Part shown: piece after piece, positions 23,401 to 33,837 of the stretch
Numbering within the stretch: the first letter of the stretch is position 1
Layout: every line of letters starts with the position of its first letter
Source of the DNA: Tretioscincus oriximinensis
Lineage: Eukaryota > Chordata > Lepidosauria > Squamata > Gymnophthalmidae
Direction of reading: 5' to 3'
Assembly: GCA_022410635.1 (NCBI GenBank)
Contig: JAJVDF010000415.1
Coordinates: 94,662 to 158,661 of the forward strand
Length of the DNA stretch: 64,000 nt
Notes under the pieces: generated by a model
Seen by the model: the letters and a program-made list of their open reading frames with translations, nothing else
Databases searched by the model: none
Told to the model about the DNA's origin: nothing
Program-made: the position numbers and the translations under genes

Positions 23401-24559
23401 CAAACTTAGATGAGCTAAAGTACTCGATATCAAAAATTTTTTAAAGTTGTATAGCATGGTAACAGCACGTACTTGCTTTTGTTGTTAGGTTTACAAAGAT
23501 TTGGCAAAAAATAATTAACAAAAAGTTGTATGTTTTGGGGAGTAGGTTTCGAAATTTGCATCATCCTTGTTATTTCAAACAGACCAGGTCTATCCTAGAC
23601 ACACCTCCACATCTCAAGATTTCAGTTACGTCCTACTGAAGGCATACAAAGTGCTGCTGAGATTGCCATCTGCCACTGCATGCTGTATGGTAATTATATC
23701 AGAGCTTTGCAATTTCTGGAACAAGGGGAATGTCAAATGTGCTTTTCTTGCTTTTGAAAGTAATTTCCATTTTCTCAGTTCATTTGGAACTGCATGTCAT
23801 TAGCGGTTGCAAGTGTGAGAGAAATGCATTCATGTACTTGTATGTATGTGTGCTGTTGAACACACACACTCACAGGAGGAGTGGAGAGAGGTCAGAAGCT
23901 TCAGATTGCATCAAACATCTGATAGTTTTCAGTGCAAAGTATGCAAGATTGAGCTTTCCATCATTCAGTCAGATTTCGGACCTCTGTATTTCTTTGTTTC
24001 GCAATCATTTTGTCTCTAACATACCATGTGATTGGTTCTGCTCTCAACCTGGAGCCATAGAGACATTTGCTTCTAATTCCCAGACATAGTTCTCCTCTGT
24101 ATACTCTCCTCCCCCCCCCCCCCAAATCTGTCTTGTCTTATACTGCTTTCACAGACTTTCAGCAAATCAGGTTTTTAGACAGAATTGTTTTGAAAACCCT
24201 AGCAGTACATGTGTAGAACTGAACCTGTAGACTTCTATATTGCAAACACAACCATGAACTCACAGCTTCTCATCTTCTCATGCTCAATTTTCCCTTTTAA
24301 TCTTTCTCATTGTTTTAAGTTCCATTTTGTAACAATATACGAGTATTCTGCTTGCCCAATATCTGGTCTATTCTAGGATTAATACCACCTGGCCTATTCC
24401 AGGGTAGACTGTCTCATATTGGAATACACAATCCATTCCAAGCTGGATGGGCAGTTTCTGGTTTAGAAAAAGGCTGTCCTGTTCTATACCAAATGGATTT
24501 GTTGGCATGTGTGTGTGTGTGCTCAGAGGCGCGTTTGTCCATCTGTTTCATACAGTGGT
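23401..24559. other. Unassigned stretch with poly-C and TG runs
   Basis: No gene recognised. A run of about 13 C lies near 24111-24123 and a short TG microsatellite near 24507-24522. Confidence 0.4.
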
Positions 24560-26570
24560 GTTCTAATTATGTGTTTTATTCAATCAAGTTTCAGTGTCTG
24601 TGACATCATATTTCTGTATTAGGATCTTCCGTTCGCCTTGTTTCCCCCCATGCTTTGTGCATTGGTATAGACGCATCTCAGTTGGTGCCTGGTGCCACTT
24701 AGAAGCTTAACATCTCTACTTTGCTTCCAAACTTTTTGTCTTTGTACTTTCCTTCTACTTCTGGTATCAAGGTTACCACTTGTACTTAGATATATTTTTT
24801 TGCCTGATCTTTTACTCCCTTCCCCTTTTGCTTTAAAAACTAACATCCCCACTTACCTTTTCCAGTGTGGTCAATGTACTCTCACTTTCAACCTGCCCCA
24901 TGAAAAGGAAGGCCATCCATGCTAGTTGCGTAGCAAAGGCATTTTCCCTACTCATTTGTGGACTGTGGGGAAAGACGGATTCCAAAGAGGAGGTCTCCAG
25001 GGCCCACCTGTGGAGATGCCGAAGAAGTCTGCCACGCTGATGACTCAAGGCCTTGACACAAAATTACAGAAGATTTCATCCCAGCAGCCAATGAGGGAGC
25101 CTACGCATGCAATTTGTATCGTTGTGACCAGTGCTTTTTTTCTAGAAAAAAAGGTGACGGTACTAATGCCGACAAGGGGGGGGCGGTGTTAGCGGCAGTG
25201 GCGGCGGCGGGGGTGGCGTTAGCGGGGGCGGGGCGGGGGATGGTGTTGGTAGTGATGGCGGCCGCCCGGCTGCTAACACCGCCCCCCGCCGCTAATGCCG
25301 TCCCCCCCCGCCACTAACGCCTCAGTACCGGCACCTTTTATTTAGGCGGGGGGCAGGGGGGCATTAGCAGCGGCGGGGGGCAGGCGGCGTTAGTGTTGGC
25401 GATGGCGGGGGGCGGGGGTAGTGTTAGTGGCAGCCGCCACCACCCCCACCACTGCCGCCCCCCGCCACTGCTGCCACCGCGTTCCGTCACAAAAAAATCC
25501 CTGGTTGTGATACAGACATCATGCATATTGGCATGGTGGTGGCGTACTCCTTATAAGTAGGGTCCCATTGCTGTGCTTTAAACAAACATAAGTGGGTACT
25601 GGGTGGAGTGCCTTGACTGTGCTGGAAAAGGTAAGTGGGGATGCAGACTAAGTTTAAAATGATCTTGATGAATGTGGCAAGGTGGCTAATACATTCTTTC
25701 CTTTCTTTGTGAGGTGCAGCCAAGAGTCCATTGTAGTAATTCACTCTGTCATCTGGAAATCCAAATAGTTGATGTAACCTGTTGTTCCTCTTTAGAATCT
25801 CATTCCATGTTGTTCTTCCATGGCCAACTACTGAGAGGATAGGTGAGAAGGCCAACTATGCTTCCAAGTCCTTCACTTTCTTGTCACTGCAGATAGTTTC
25901 AAGGTCCTTTCTTACTGTGTCATTTGTCCTTTATTAAAAGGAATGGGTAGTAATTTGTGGGACTAAAGAGTCTTGGCAGATACACCTTTAATTTATATAC
26001 CTGGATGAGCACACACCTCTTGTGAACTTACGCCAGGTCAGCAGAGAGTCCCCTCTGTTGCTCTCAATAGGGAATTTTCCATAACCGTATTCTTCTTGCA
26101 GTAACATTTTTCTTTATTCAAGAGTTTTCTGAATGATTACCAGACGGTTTCTTGTGGATAAATTAGTCATATATTGATGAACCTCTTTGTTATTCTCCTA
26201 TATGAGAGTCTGGTACAGGTTCTGGAGCAGTATAGGTGTTTACCTCCTGATCCTCCTGCTTCTTTGGGTCACATGTTTCCTTCAGATCCATTCTGAAGGG
26301 TTTCAGTTATTGCATCAAGAAAGTTCTCAAATTCTCTACTGAGTTTCAGTGTCACCATTATCTTCTCAAGACCTTGTCTCTTTTATTCCAGCTTCTTCAC
26401 CATCCTCCATTGGGGCAGTCAAATCTGTCTTCAGAAATAAGCAGCTGGAGATATGTGGAAAATTTCTATTATATTGTAAATGCAGCCCTGGAGCTCTTAA
26501 TTCATGCGTGCGTGCGTGTGTGTTGGCAGGGTGCTTTTTCTGGGCCTTTGTCAAAAACCAAGGACACAAT
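24560..26570 (-). mobile_element. CR1 LINE 5' half: esterase-type ORF1 and start of ORF2
   Basis: On the minus strand, decayed reading from about 26540 to 25690 shows RGDSLLTWRKFTRGVC, RTNDTVRKDLETICSD and AFSPILSVVGHGRTTWN. This is the order expected of the SGNH/GDSL-like esterase domain of CR1 ORF1 (GDSLLR, GTNDTARR, SSILPVRG). From about 24715, LRCVYTNAQSMG followed by a shifted KILIQKYDVTDTET matches the start of CR1 ORF2, the AP-endonuclease domain. Stops and frameshifts break both. Bases 25129-25503 are a later hAT-type insertion. The reverse transcriptase and 3' end are absent here. Confidence 0.72.
25129..25503. mobile_element. GC-rich hAT-type element inside CR1
   Basis: The left end starts CAGTGCTTTTTTTCTAGAAA and reaches GTGACGG. 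The right end, inverted, starts CAGGGATTTTTTT and also reaches GTGACGG. The flanking octamers are GTTGTGAC (25121-25128) and GTTGTGAT (25504-25511), 7 of 8 identical, as expected of a hAT 8-bp duplication. The interior is very GC-rich, with degenerate GGCGGCGTTAGTG-like units on one strand and their complement in the middle. No coding frame is supported. Confidence 0.75.
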
Positions 26571-27641
26571 GACAGTAATTGTATTGCCTAGTGGCTCCCT
26601 TTTTCCCATGTGGCAAATACACCCTCCTGATTATTTTGTTTAATATTTGGTTTTCATTGATTTATTGGTTTCCTTCTCATTTGATCTAAGGCCCTTCTCA
26701 TTTGAAGGTTCCAAAATACCTGGCGATCAGTTGCTCTTCCAATGTGTGCATATTCTTCTTCTTCTCCTCCTCCTCTTTCTCTTTTTCCTTCTATTTCTCT
26801 TCTCTTCCTCCTTTTCCTCCTCCTTCATCTTCATTATCTTCACCTTCACCTTCTTCATCATCATGTTAATAATAATGGTGGTAATGATAATAATGAACAT
26901 CTCTGACATCTCTGAGAGAAGTACAGATTAGAAAACACAGCAGCTGTAGCGACAAGGACCCCCTCAAACCAATATATAAGCAAATCACCAAAAATAGCAC
27001 TGTGTATAATCTGCCAAATACTAAATTAGAATAAGTATTGGATTCATGGAGCTTGAATTCTCTTACTGTGGATATTTTGTTATCAGTCCAAGTAGCACCA
27101 TAGGTACAAATGTTCTTTTTTGCTTGGTGATAGCTTCAATGGCAGCTAGTCTTTTTTGCTCCTTGCATATCTGTGCATTGTCTATGTTTACTTTGGCAGT
27201 TGCTCCTTGTTGAATTGACGTGCCAACTCAATAAGAGATTAACAAGATCTCCCAAATAGGTGGATGGGGTAGGAGTAGCACAGGCAAACCTATTCGAACT
27301 AGTCATGCTTTTAATTACTTGTCTGGGTGTCTGGGAGCCTAAAAAGGGAGGGAGAAAAAGGAAAACAGGAAAAATGTTACATGAGTAGCAGGAACATGCT
27401 GGGTTGTGGGGAAGTAGCAGGTCTTGAAACAGATTTCAGATGCTAACCTTGCAAATTCATTTTTCTTCCACACTACAAAGAAAAAAAAAGCTTTAGAAAA
27501 TTGGAAACCAGCTAAAACTATGAACCACTTGTGAGCAATTTAGAGTGAACATTTTAAGGTTGGAGAAGAGGAAGTAGTCTATGTGTTAGCATTGATCCAG
27601 ACCTTACATTGGTTCTGAAGTGGATCTAGCACTGGAGAAGG
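26571..27641. other. Unassigned stretch with a pyrimidine tract
   Basis: Bases 26752-26865 are a TTC/TCC-rich polypyrimidine tract that grades into an ATAATG simple repeat. It may be an expanded SINE tail, but no SINE body was seen beside it. The remainder shows nothing. Confidence 0.45.
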
Positions 27642-27758
27642 TTTATTTATTTATTTATTTATTTATTTATTTGTACTTGTATCCCGCCCTATACCCGAAG
27701 GTCTCAGGGCGGCCAACCATAGGGTGGCNCACATAGCTTTTGTTGCTTTCTTTTGTTT
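27642..27758 (-). mobile_element. SINE with L2-like tail, 3' fragment
   Basis: A TTTA repeat, then the inverse of GAGACCTTCGGGTATAGGGC and of GGCCGCCCTGAGACC, then ACATAGCTTTTGTTGCTTTC. This matches the 3' half of the complete copy at 48945-49210 in inverse orientation. The tRNA head is missing. Confidence 0.75.
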
Positions 27759-27884
27759 ATGGTATGACAAGCAGCAACGAAGGAACAGTTAAAATCTGCC
27801 CCTCATCAAGGCATCAGGGTCTTCGAGGTGCAAAAAAATGGACTCCCATTTCCTTCAGTTTCTTCAGGTGCATCCGGACATCAA
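27759..27884. other. Unassigned stretch
   Basis: Nothing recognised. Confidence 0.3.
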
Positions 27885-28166
27885 TCTGCATAGCTTCAAG
27901 ACAGGATTAGACAGGTTCATGGATGTCTAGGATATAAACAGCTACTAGGATGGATACTTTGATACTGCCTCTGAGATGGAGCAACAGTCAGTATTCCTGA
28001 AATGCCATTTGCAGGGCGTCGAGAACAGTTGAAGATTTTGCCTTCTTCTGTTCCAGACTGCCCAGGTGCAACTGGTGGGGCACTGTGTAAGAGAGAATGT
28101 TGGACTAGATGGGCTCTGGCCTGATTAAGCAGGGTTTCTCTTAGGTTCTTGTGTTCTTATGTTCTC
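27885..28166 (+). mobile_element. CR1 3' end
   Basis: It reads through the ORF2 tail (TTCAAGACAGGATTAGACAG) and the 3' UTR (AGAATGTTGGACTAGATGGG) to GTTCTTGTGTTCTTATGTTC, the CR1 terminal octamers. It covers about the last 280 bp of the element. Confidence 0.9.
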
Positions 28167-28644
28167 CTCACTCCTCTTTTTAAATGAGGTTTTTTTTTTC
28201 ATTCTAATGACTTCCCTTACTGCAGTGGTAAACCATACAGGTTTCCTCTTGGGCTTAGTGGAACCCTTTGCTCTCTTGGAAATTCATTGTATTTGAGCCT
28301 CCAATATTGTATTTGCAAACAGTTTCCATGGTTTTTGAAGGGATTGGACTTTTCTCACTTTCCCTTTTAATTTTCTTTTTACCATTTTGTAAAAGGTAAG
28401 GATATTGGGAAAATTTCCTTTGTGAAAGTTTAAGGTTTCATTGTTAGAACTGCTTGACAATCCACATCCAAGTCAAAAGTTATTGTGTTATGGTAACTGT
28501 TACCTATTGGATAAGTTACAATTACATTTTGTATCAGATCCGGTTCATTGCTTAGGACCAGTGGCAGCAGGTGCAATTTTTTCTTTTTTTGGGGGGGGGG
28601 GAATGTTGGGTGAGAGGAGGTCTTTGTGCACACAAGATTTTTTT
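28167..28644. other. Unassigned stretch with a poly-G run
   Basis: A G run of about 10 lies near 28590-28600. No gene or element recognised. Confidence 0.35.
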
Positions 28645-28765
28645 AACTTCACTTCTGGGGCGGGGTAGGAAGTGACATCATCCCAGAGGGCGGAACAGGA
28701 AGTGACAGGAAGGGCAGGATAAGAAGTGATATCACTTCCAGGGTGGACAGGAAGTGACATCTCTT
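28645..28765. repeat. Degenerate GGAAGTGACATCA array
   Basis: GGAAGTGAC-type units recur at about 28670, 28697, 28747 and, in part, 28720, each preceded by GGGCGGA/CAGG-like sequence, so this is a short imperfect tandem or clustered repeat. Units contain an ETS-type core (AGGAAGT) beside a TGACATCA half resembling a CRE/AP-1 site. Confidence 0.55.
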
Positions 28766-28776
28766 TTGTCCTTTTA

Positions 28777-28965
28777 GGCTGACCAGATTACTCCTTTTGG
28801 GGGGTTTGAAAGCCTGTTTTGGGGGTGCCTCCTGGCTTTTTCTGAGGAAAAAAAATAAAAAAACAAAACATTTTTTGAAAAAAAATTCCTCAGAAAAACC
28901 TGGTTGGCATCCCAAAACTGGGTTTTCAACCCCCCCCCCCAAAAAAAGTGGTCATCTGATCAGCC
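28777..28965. mobile_element. Foldback MITE (GGCTGATCAG ends), complete copy
   Basis: TA flanks both sides. The left arm starts GGCTGACCAGATTACTCC, and the right arm is the inverse of GGCTGATCAGATGACCAC. Arms of about 90 bp pair almost end to end through CTTTTTCTGAGGAAAA. It is 189 bp with no coding content. The same family is at 63281-63476 and partly at 9561-9665. Confidence 0.85.
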
Positions 28966-28967
28966 TA

Positions 28968-29484
28968 CGCCCATCCAACCTTCCTGCTTTTTCTTTCCCT
29001 CCTTCCTTCTTGCTCTTTCCTTCTATCCTTCCTTCTTTCTTCCTTTCGTCCTTCCCCTCTTCTCCATTTCTTCCGCTTTTTTCACCATCCCCCCCCCCCA
29101 GTTCCTGAATCTGAGTTTAAATTGAGCAAGTGTGTTTATAAAATAATAATAAAAACCACACCTAGTATGGTTTTCAATTGGGCTGCGGATAATTAAGATT
29201 TTTTTAAAAAGGAAAAACAAGTAAATATATCAGCTACTGAGGATGATGATGCCTGTCCAGCTGGGTGGTAATTTTTCTGGTAAAATTATTTTTTTTCCAC
29301 TCATAATTCTATTTGCCTGGTGTCCTGTACACTACAGCTCCCAGGTGGCACCACAGCTAGCCCTGGGTTCAAGAATGCATTCTCTGCAACTCTACACTTA
29401 GAGACCCGTCCTCAGGAAACATTTTTACTATTACAGGAAGTTGGCTCAGGGACTCATCTATAATCAGATTACAGTGTGCAGGAA
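28968..29484. other. Pyrimidine-rich stretch, otherwise unassigned
   Basis: 28980-29070 is a CCTT-rich tract and 29090-29099 a C run. Beyond it, nothing is recognised. Confidence 0.4.
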
Positions 29485-29645
29485 AGGAATCAAAAACAAG
29501 TCAGCAAGTGTTGTTTAGCTTCTTTATAAATTTATGGTGAGTCCACATTTGGAATATTGTATACAGTTCTGGTCACCACATCACAAAAAGTATACTGAGG
29601 AACAAAAATTCTGCCTGAAGATGAGAAACCAGAAGCTGATTGTTT
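29485..29645 (+). mobile_element. CR1 ORF2 fragment
   Basis: The plus-strand reading VSPHLEYCIQFWSPHHKKYTE matches the CR1 thumb/C-terminal motif [20 protein letters not shown] seen at 33841-34113. It is preceded by a diverged LPLYKSV stretch. About 160 bp remain before a GGAA microsatellite. Confidence 0.85.
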
Positions 29646-29654
29646 TGTTATTGC

Positions 29655-29915
29655 CAACAACGAAGAAAGGCAAGGGGAAAGGAAAGACGGAAGGAAGGAA
29701 AGAAGGAAGGTGGAAGGGAGGGAAGAAAGAAGGAAGGTGGAAGGAAGGGGGGAACGAAGTAAGGAAGAGAAGAAGGAAGTTGTGAGGGAGGAAGGTGGAA
29801 GGGAGGGAGGGGGAACAAAGGAAGGGAGGATAGAAGGAAGGTGGGAGGGAGGGAGGAAAGGAGGAAAGAAGGTGTAAGGAAGGTNGGGGGGAACAAAAGT
29901 AGGAAGGAAGAACAT
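29655..29915. repeat. GGAA/GGGA purine microsatellite
   Basis: About 250 bp of imperfect GGAAGGAAGG and GGTGGAAGGAAG units. All long frames across it are low complexity. It separates a plus-strand CR1 fragment from a minus-strand CR1 3' end. Confidence 0.92.
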
Positions 29916-29917
29916 AA

Positions 29918-30545
29918 GAGAACATGAACGGAGCCCTGCTGAATGGGGCCAGAGCCCATCTAGTTCAACATTGTATCTCACACTGTGGCCCACCAATTGC
30001 ACCTGGGCAGCAGAAGATGACTAAACCCTCGTTTGTTCTTGACTACCTGCAGATCAACGACCCTTTGAGTGAAAAAATACTTTCCTTTGTCCTTATTCTT
30101 CTGCCCATCAGTTTCAAGGATGTTCGCTGGTCGTAGAGTTATGTGATAGAGAATATATTTTTTCTCTGTTCACCTTATCCATCCCATGCTTAGTTTTCTA
30201 CACATCAATCAGATCACCTCTAAAACACAGTCTTTCAAGGCTAAAGAGGCCTAGAGACTGACTTCATAAGGGAGTCTGGCAAAGGGGCCAGTAGCACTTT
30301 GAGACTAACAGGAGAAAAATGGGTGGCATAAGCTTTCGTAGACAAGTCGACTTCTTCAGATGCTGAGGGACTAAAGAAATAGACATGACTACAAAAGCTT
30401 ATGCCACTCACTTTTCTCCTGTTAGTCTCAAAGTGCTACTGGCCCCTTTTCTGTACTTTTTATAGGACTACCATGGCTATTTCTCTGAAATTGACTTCAT
30501 AAGGGTGTTCCTGCCTCTGGGTCATTCTTGTTCCCCTTTTAATAT
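29918..30545 (-). mobile_element. CR1 3' end split by a Penelope insertion
   Basis: The minus strand reads ACTCCCTTATGAAGTCAGTC, GTGATCTGATTGATGTGTAG, then the 3' UTR, ending in GTTCTCTTATGTTCTT. CR1 sequence stops at 30272 and resumes at 30492 with the 14-bp TGACTTCATAAGGG repeated on both sides. The intervening 219 bp are a Penelope-like terminus. Confidence 0.85.
30273..30491. mobile_element. Palindromic Penelope-like terminus with 14-bp duplication
   Basis: The left arm (about 30279-30360) is the inverse of the Penelope 3' end, GGGGCCAGTAGCACTTTGAG to CTTCTTCAGATGCTGAGG. The right arm (about 30376-30449) repeats it in direct orientation, AGACATGACTACAAAAGCTT to GTGCTACTGGCCCC, and continues into GACTACCATGGCTATTTCTC. 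TGACTTCATAAGGG flanks both sides (30259-30272, 30492-30505). It is non-coding. Confidence 0.82.
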
Positions 30546-31074
30546 GAGCAGGACTTAAGTTCTTAAATTAATTAAACTGTAATTACCAATTTTAATATCG
30601 TATATAACAATTTCTTTTGTTTGCTGATATTTTTCTCTTGTCACAGCAGACACAAATACTTGTTGGATGGGAAATGTTAGGTTCATAGAAATACTGCCCA
30701 TCCCTTAGAGATCTTTGTGAACAGAAATAAAATATACAGAAACCTAATCAAGTTCAATGACTCATAAACAAAATGGAGAAAGGGAAACTCTGAACGTCTT
30801 AGAAAATAAAAGGAATATAAACCTGGTAATAACATTAATAAAATCAACAGAGACATGCCTACCCAGATTTAATCTGAGCCAGTTTGTTTCAGCAGCCCAA
30901 CGAACAGACCCAATTAAGCTAGCAACTTATATGTAGACCTGGTCTGCTTGCAAAGCCAGTTTTAACAGAGAGTTAAAGAGAGTTAAAACGTCAAGACGTT
31001 TTTGCCTTTTGGCTATTTATTTATTATGGGTCTTTGGAACATACCAACAATAACTTGGAAGGAAACTGGTTTAG
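30546..31074. other. Unassigned stretch
   Basis: AT-rich, nothing recognised. Confidence 0.4.
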
Positions 31075-31345
31075 AATGAAGGTGGGAGGAAGGAAAGAAG
31101 GAAACAGGAAGTCCAGACGGCCCACACACACACAACACACACACATACAAAAATCCCGTCGCCTTGCCATCGGGGGAGGGGAGGAGGAAGGAGGAAAGGA
31201 ATGAAGGAGGGAAGGTAGTGACAAGGCATGCCTTAGGCTCAGAAGCCCAGATAGCCCCCTCCCACACACACCACCGCCTTGCTATCAGGGGGAAGAAGGG
31301 AGGAAAGGAAGGAAAGAGGGAAAGTTGCAGCGAGGCATGCTGCAG
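31075..31345 (+). repeat. Duplicated purine/CA block
   Basis: Two diverged tandem units each run CACACACA, CGCCTTGCCATC(A)GGGGG, a GGA-rich tract and AAGGCATGCC/GAGGCATGC. Unit 1 starts about 31130 and unit 2 about 31262; a partial third may precede at 31080. The unit length is about 130 bp. Confidence 0.7.
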
Positions 31346-33837
31346 CAGCATGCAGGTCACGTGGCCCCTCATGCCTCACTGCCGCAGCTGCACCATCGTG
31401 GTGAGGTGGCTGCAGAACAAATGGCAAATGAATGAGACCTCATGGGTTGCTTGCTCCTACCATGAGTTCACATGATTGAGCTGCCATGCTGCTGACTGAT
31501 TTCCTCTAGCAGTCACTGATCACACCATTGACCTAATGGAGCTGTCTGGAGCCCCCTATTGGCTCTCTGCAGCTTTGTCTTCAAATCCTATTGCCCCCTC
31601 ACTTCTCAAGCTTTTCTGTGAATTGTACTGAATTGGTGGGGACACCTCATGTGCGGCGATCACAACGAACAAAGGAGCCAGTTGGCCCTGCTTAGGACTA
31701 AATCCAAGATCCCCTTGTTTCTGGTTGGTTCTAAAACTATCTGCTCTAGGAAGTAATCATTTAGCATGTCTAAGTATTTTATTTCTTTTTCTTGAGTTGA
31801 ACAAGAGTTTGCCCAATCGATGTGTGTCTAGTTGAAATCTCCCATTATGACTGTTCTTCCTTTTTTGGAAGCTTCAATGACCTCACATTCCAAATAAGGG
31901 TCACTTTCAGGTGTTTGATTAGGAGGGCAGTAGCATAGTCCCAATATTAGATTTGTTTTCTGATCTGATAATGTTATCCATAGAGCTTCTGTGGATGGGT
32001 AGGAACATTTAATCCAGCTTCAGTCCACTCTCAAGAAAAGAGAACATATCAGAAAAGTGGCAAGGTATTTTCTTTTGGCATTCTCTAACTCAGAAAGTCC
32101 ACCTTTATTTTAGATAATGTAGAAAGAAACTAACCATTCACTTTGTTGTTTTGTTTTTCCTTTCTGAAAGTGAAGTGAATCTTGGTTAAAATTTAGGTCC
32201 AATCAGGCAGCAACAGAAACTTACTTTCCTGATTTCCTTTTGCCCCCTCACTGTTTTAAGACACAGAAGCCATAGTCACACATTTACAGTTTATATTTAC
32301 CCCAGTTGTAGTCTGAAGTATCAGAATGAACCGGGCACAAAAAATGGCAGTCCCAATCTATGCTGGCCTCCTACTTTCTAAAGTTAGATAATGTTTGATG
32401 CTGTAAATGGCTGTGGATATCTGGGAAGCTTTCCCTCCTCATTTTCTGCAAGAGTACACAGGTTGGGTTGAAGGTGATTTATGCTAGTGTACTGACCAGG
32501 GCCTGGGAATGTCATGCTTTGGGCAATAACTATGTGGCTTGGGAGGGTGTGCGGCATGGCCTGGGAGGAGCTCAGTAATGGTGGCTCACCCTGGGTTCTG
32601 GCAACCCTAACTACACCTCTGGTTGGATGATGGTTTTGTTACATTAAATGGGACACAATCTAATTCCTTATTAGATCCACCCATTAAGCACTTGTGGCTG
32701 GTATTCAATGCTTATTTGAGTGTTTCCCCTCATTTGGGTTCATATCTTTAAGATGCTGTTCGCCATGCTTTAAAATAGCTCTAAACTGTTGTGTACCTAG
32801 GCTAAAACTCGATTCATGCTAAATGCCAATTTATTGACAAAACTCAAATCCCAACTTTTGTAATATCTTCCACTCTCATTTGTTTTTTCATCTCTTTATT
32901 TAACAGTAGTTGTCTTTCCCTTCACTCGCTGTCAAAGCCAAGGTTTCTTTCATTAGGGACTGGCTTTTAGGAATGCCTGAGTGACAATCTCTTGAGTTTT
33001 ACCATGGAGCAGACATTGAGCAGTGGGATGACTCATTGTTCTGACAGAATGCGAGACCTTGCCAGGCATATTGCTTAGCAACATCTACAGCATTCCAGTT
33101 TGTATAATATGCCTTTGTAAAAGAAAATAACATAGATTAGTATTGAAGGAGAATTATAAACATTCTTTGTTTTACTAAAATATGTTGTATTTATTACTGA
33201 AAATCCCTTTAGCTCCAGTATTTGTTTTCTTTCTTTCAAACAGTAGCAGGATACTCACCACATTTGACACGATACAAACTGAATCAAAATCGGTGTACTT
33301 TTACAGATTAGATAATTTTTCATTAGTGACCCACCAAATAGACTAAAAGATGGTGAGGGAATATGATGGGGTTGAAATGTTTGGTACCAAATGTTACTTT
33401 GTTTTCGTTGTCAACATTTGAAGCACAAACTGAAATTCTTCTGGATCTATATCTCATTTGCTTTCTGTGCATGTATTTGGTATAAAATGCAGGTGATATA
33501 GGATAGATACTGTCTGGGTTTGCAAATGTAGAATTAGGATTATTTTTTGCACTTTATCCAATGAATGAATAATTTATTACGGTCATCGACCAGTACTTCA
33601 GTAGCATTCAACTGAACATATAAAANATAAACATCAATCTTACGAACTTAAAAAAATAAATAAAATAAATGTAAAATTGAGATTTAAAAATTTAATTTTT
33701 TTTTCCTAATCTGAAAAACCTGAACCAGAACCTGAAAATATTAGTGGAGGTCACAAACAATTCAATCACTGCTATGGTGGCCAAGTACTGTCTCCTGGCA
33801 CTTTATCCAATTTGATCTAGCATAGTGAATCAGAAAC
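31346..33837. other. Long stretch with no recognised feature
   Basis: About 2.5 kb with no gene, RNA or repeat I can support. Short frames are unsupported on both strands. This is one of the longest element-poor parts of the window. Confidence 0.45.

Noticed and set aside
25114..25317. Ala/Gly/Val-rich frame and a CpG island promoter
   Set aside because: The GC-rich block is bounded by inverted ends and a duplicated octamer, so it is an inserted element rather than a host promoter.
26647..26931. Membrane-protein-like Leu/Phe/Ile-rich frame
   Set aside because: It is a polypyrimidine and ATAATG simple repeat.
29532..30002. 156-codon minus-strand Pro/Ser/Leu-rich frame
   Set aside because: It is the complement of the GGAA microsatellite joined to CR1 sequence.
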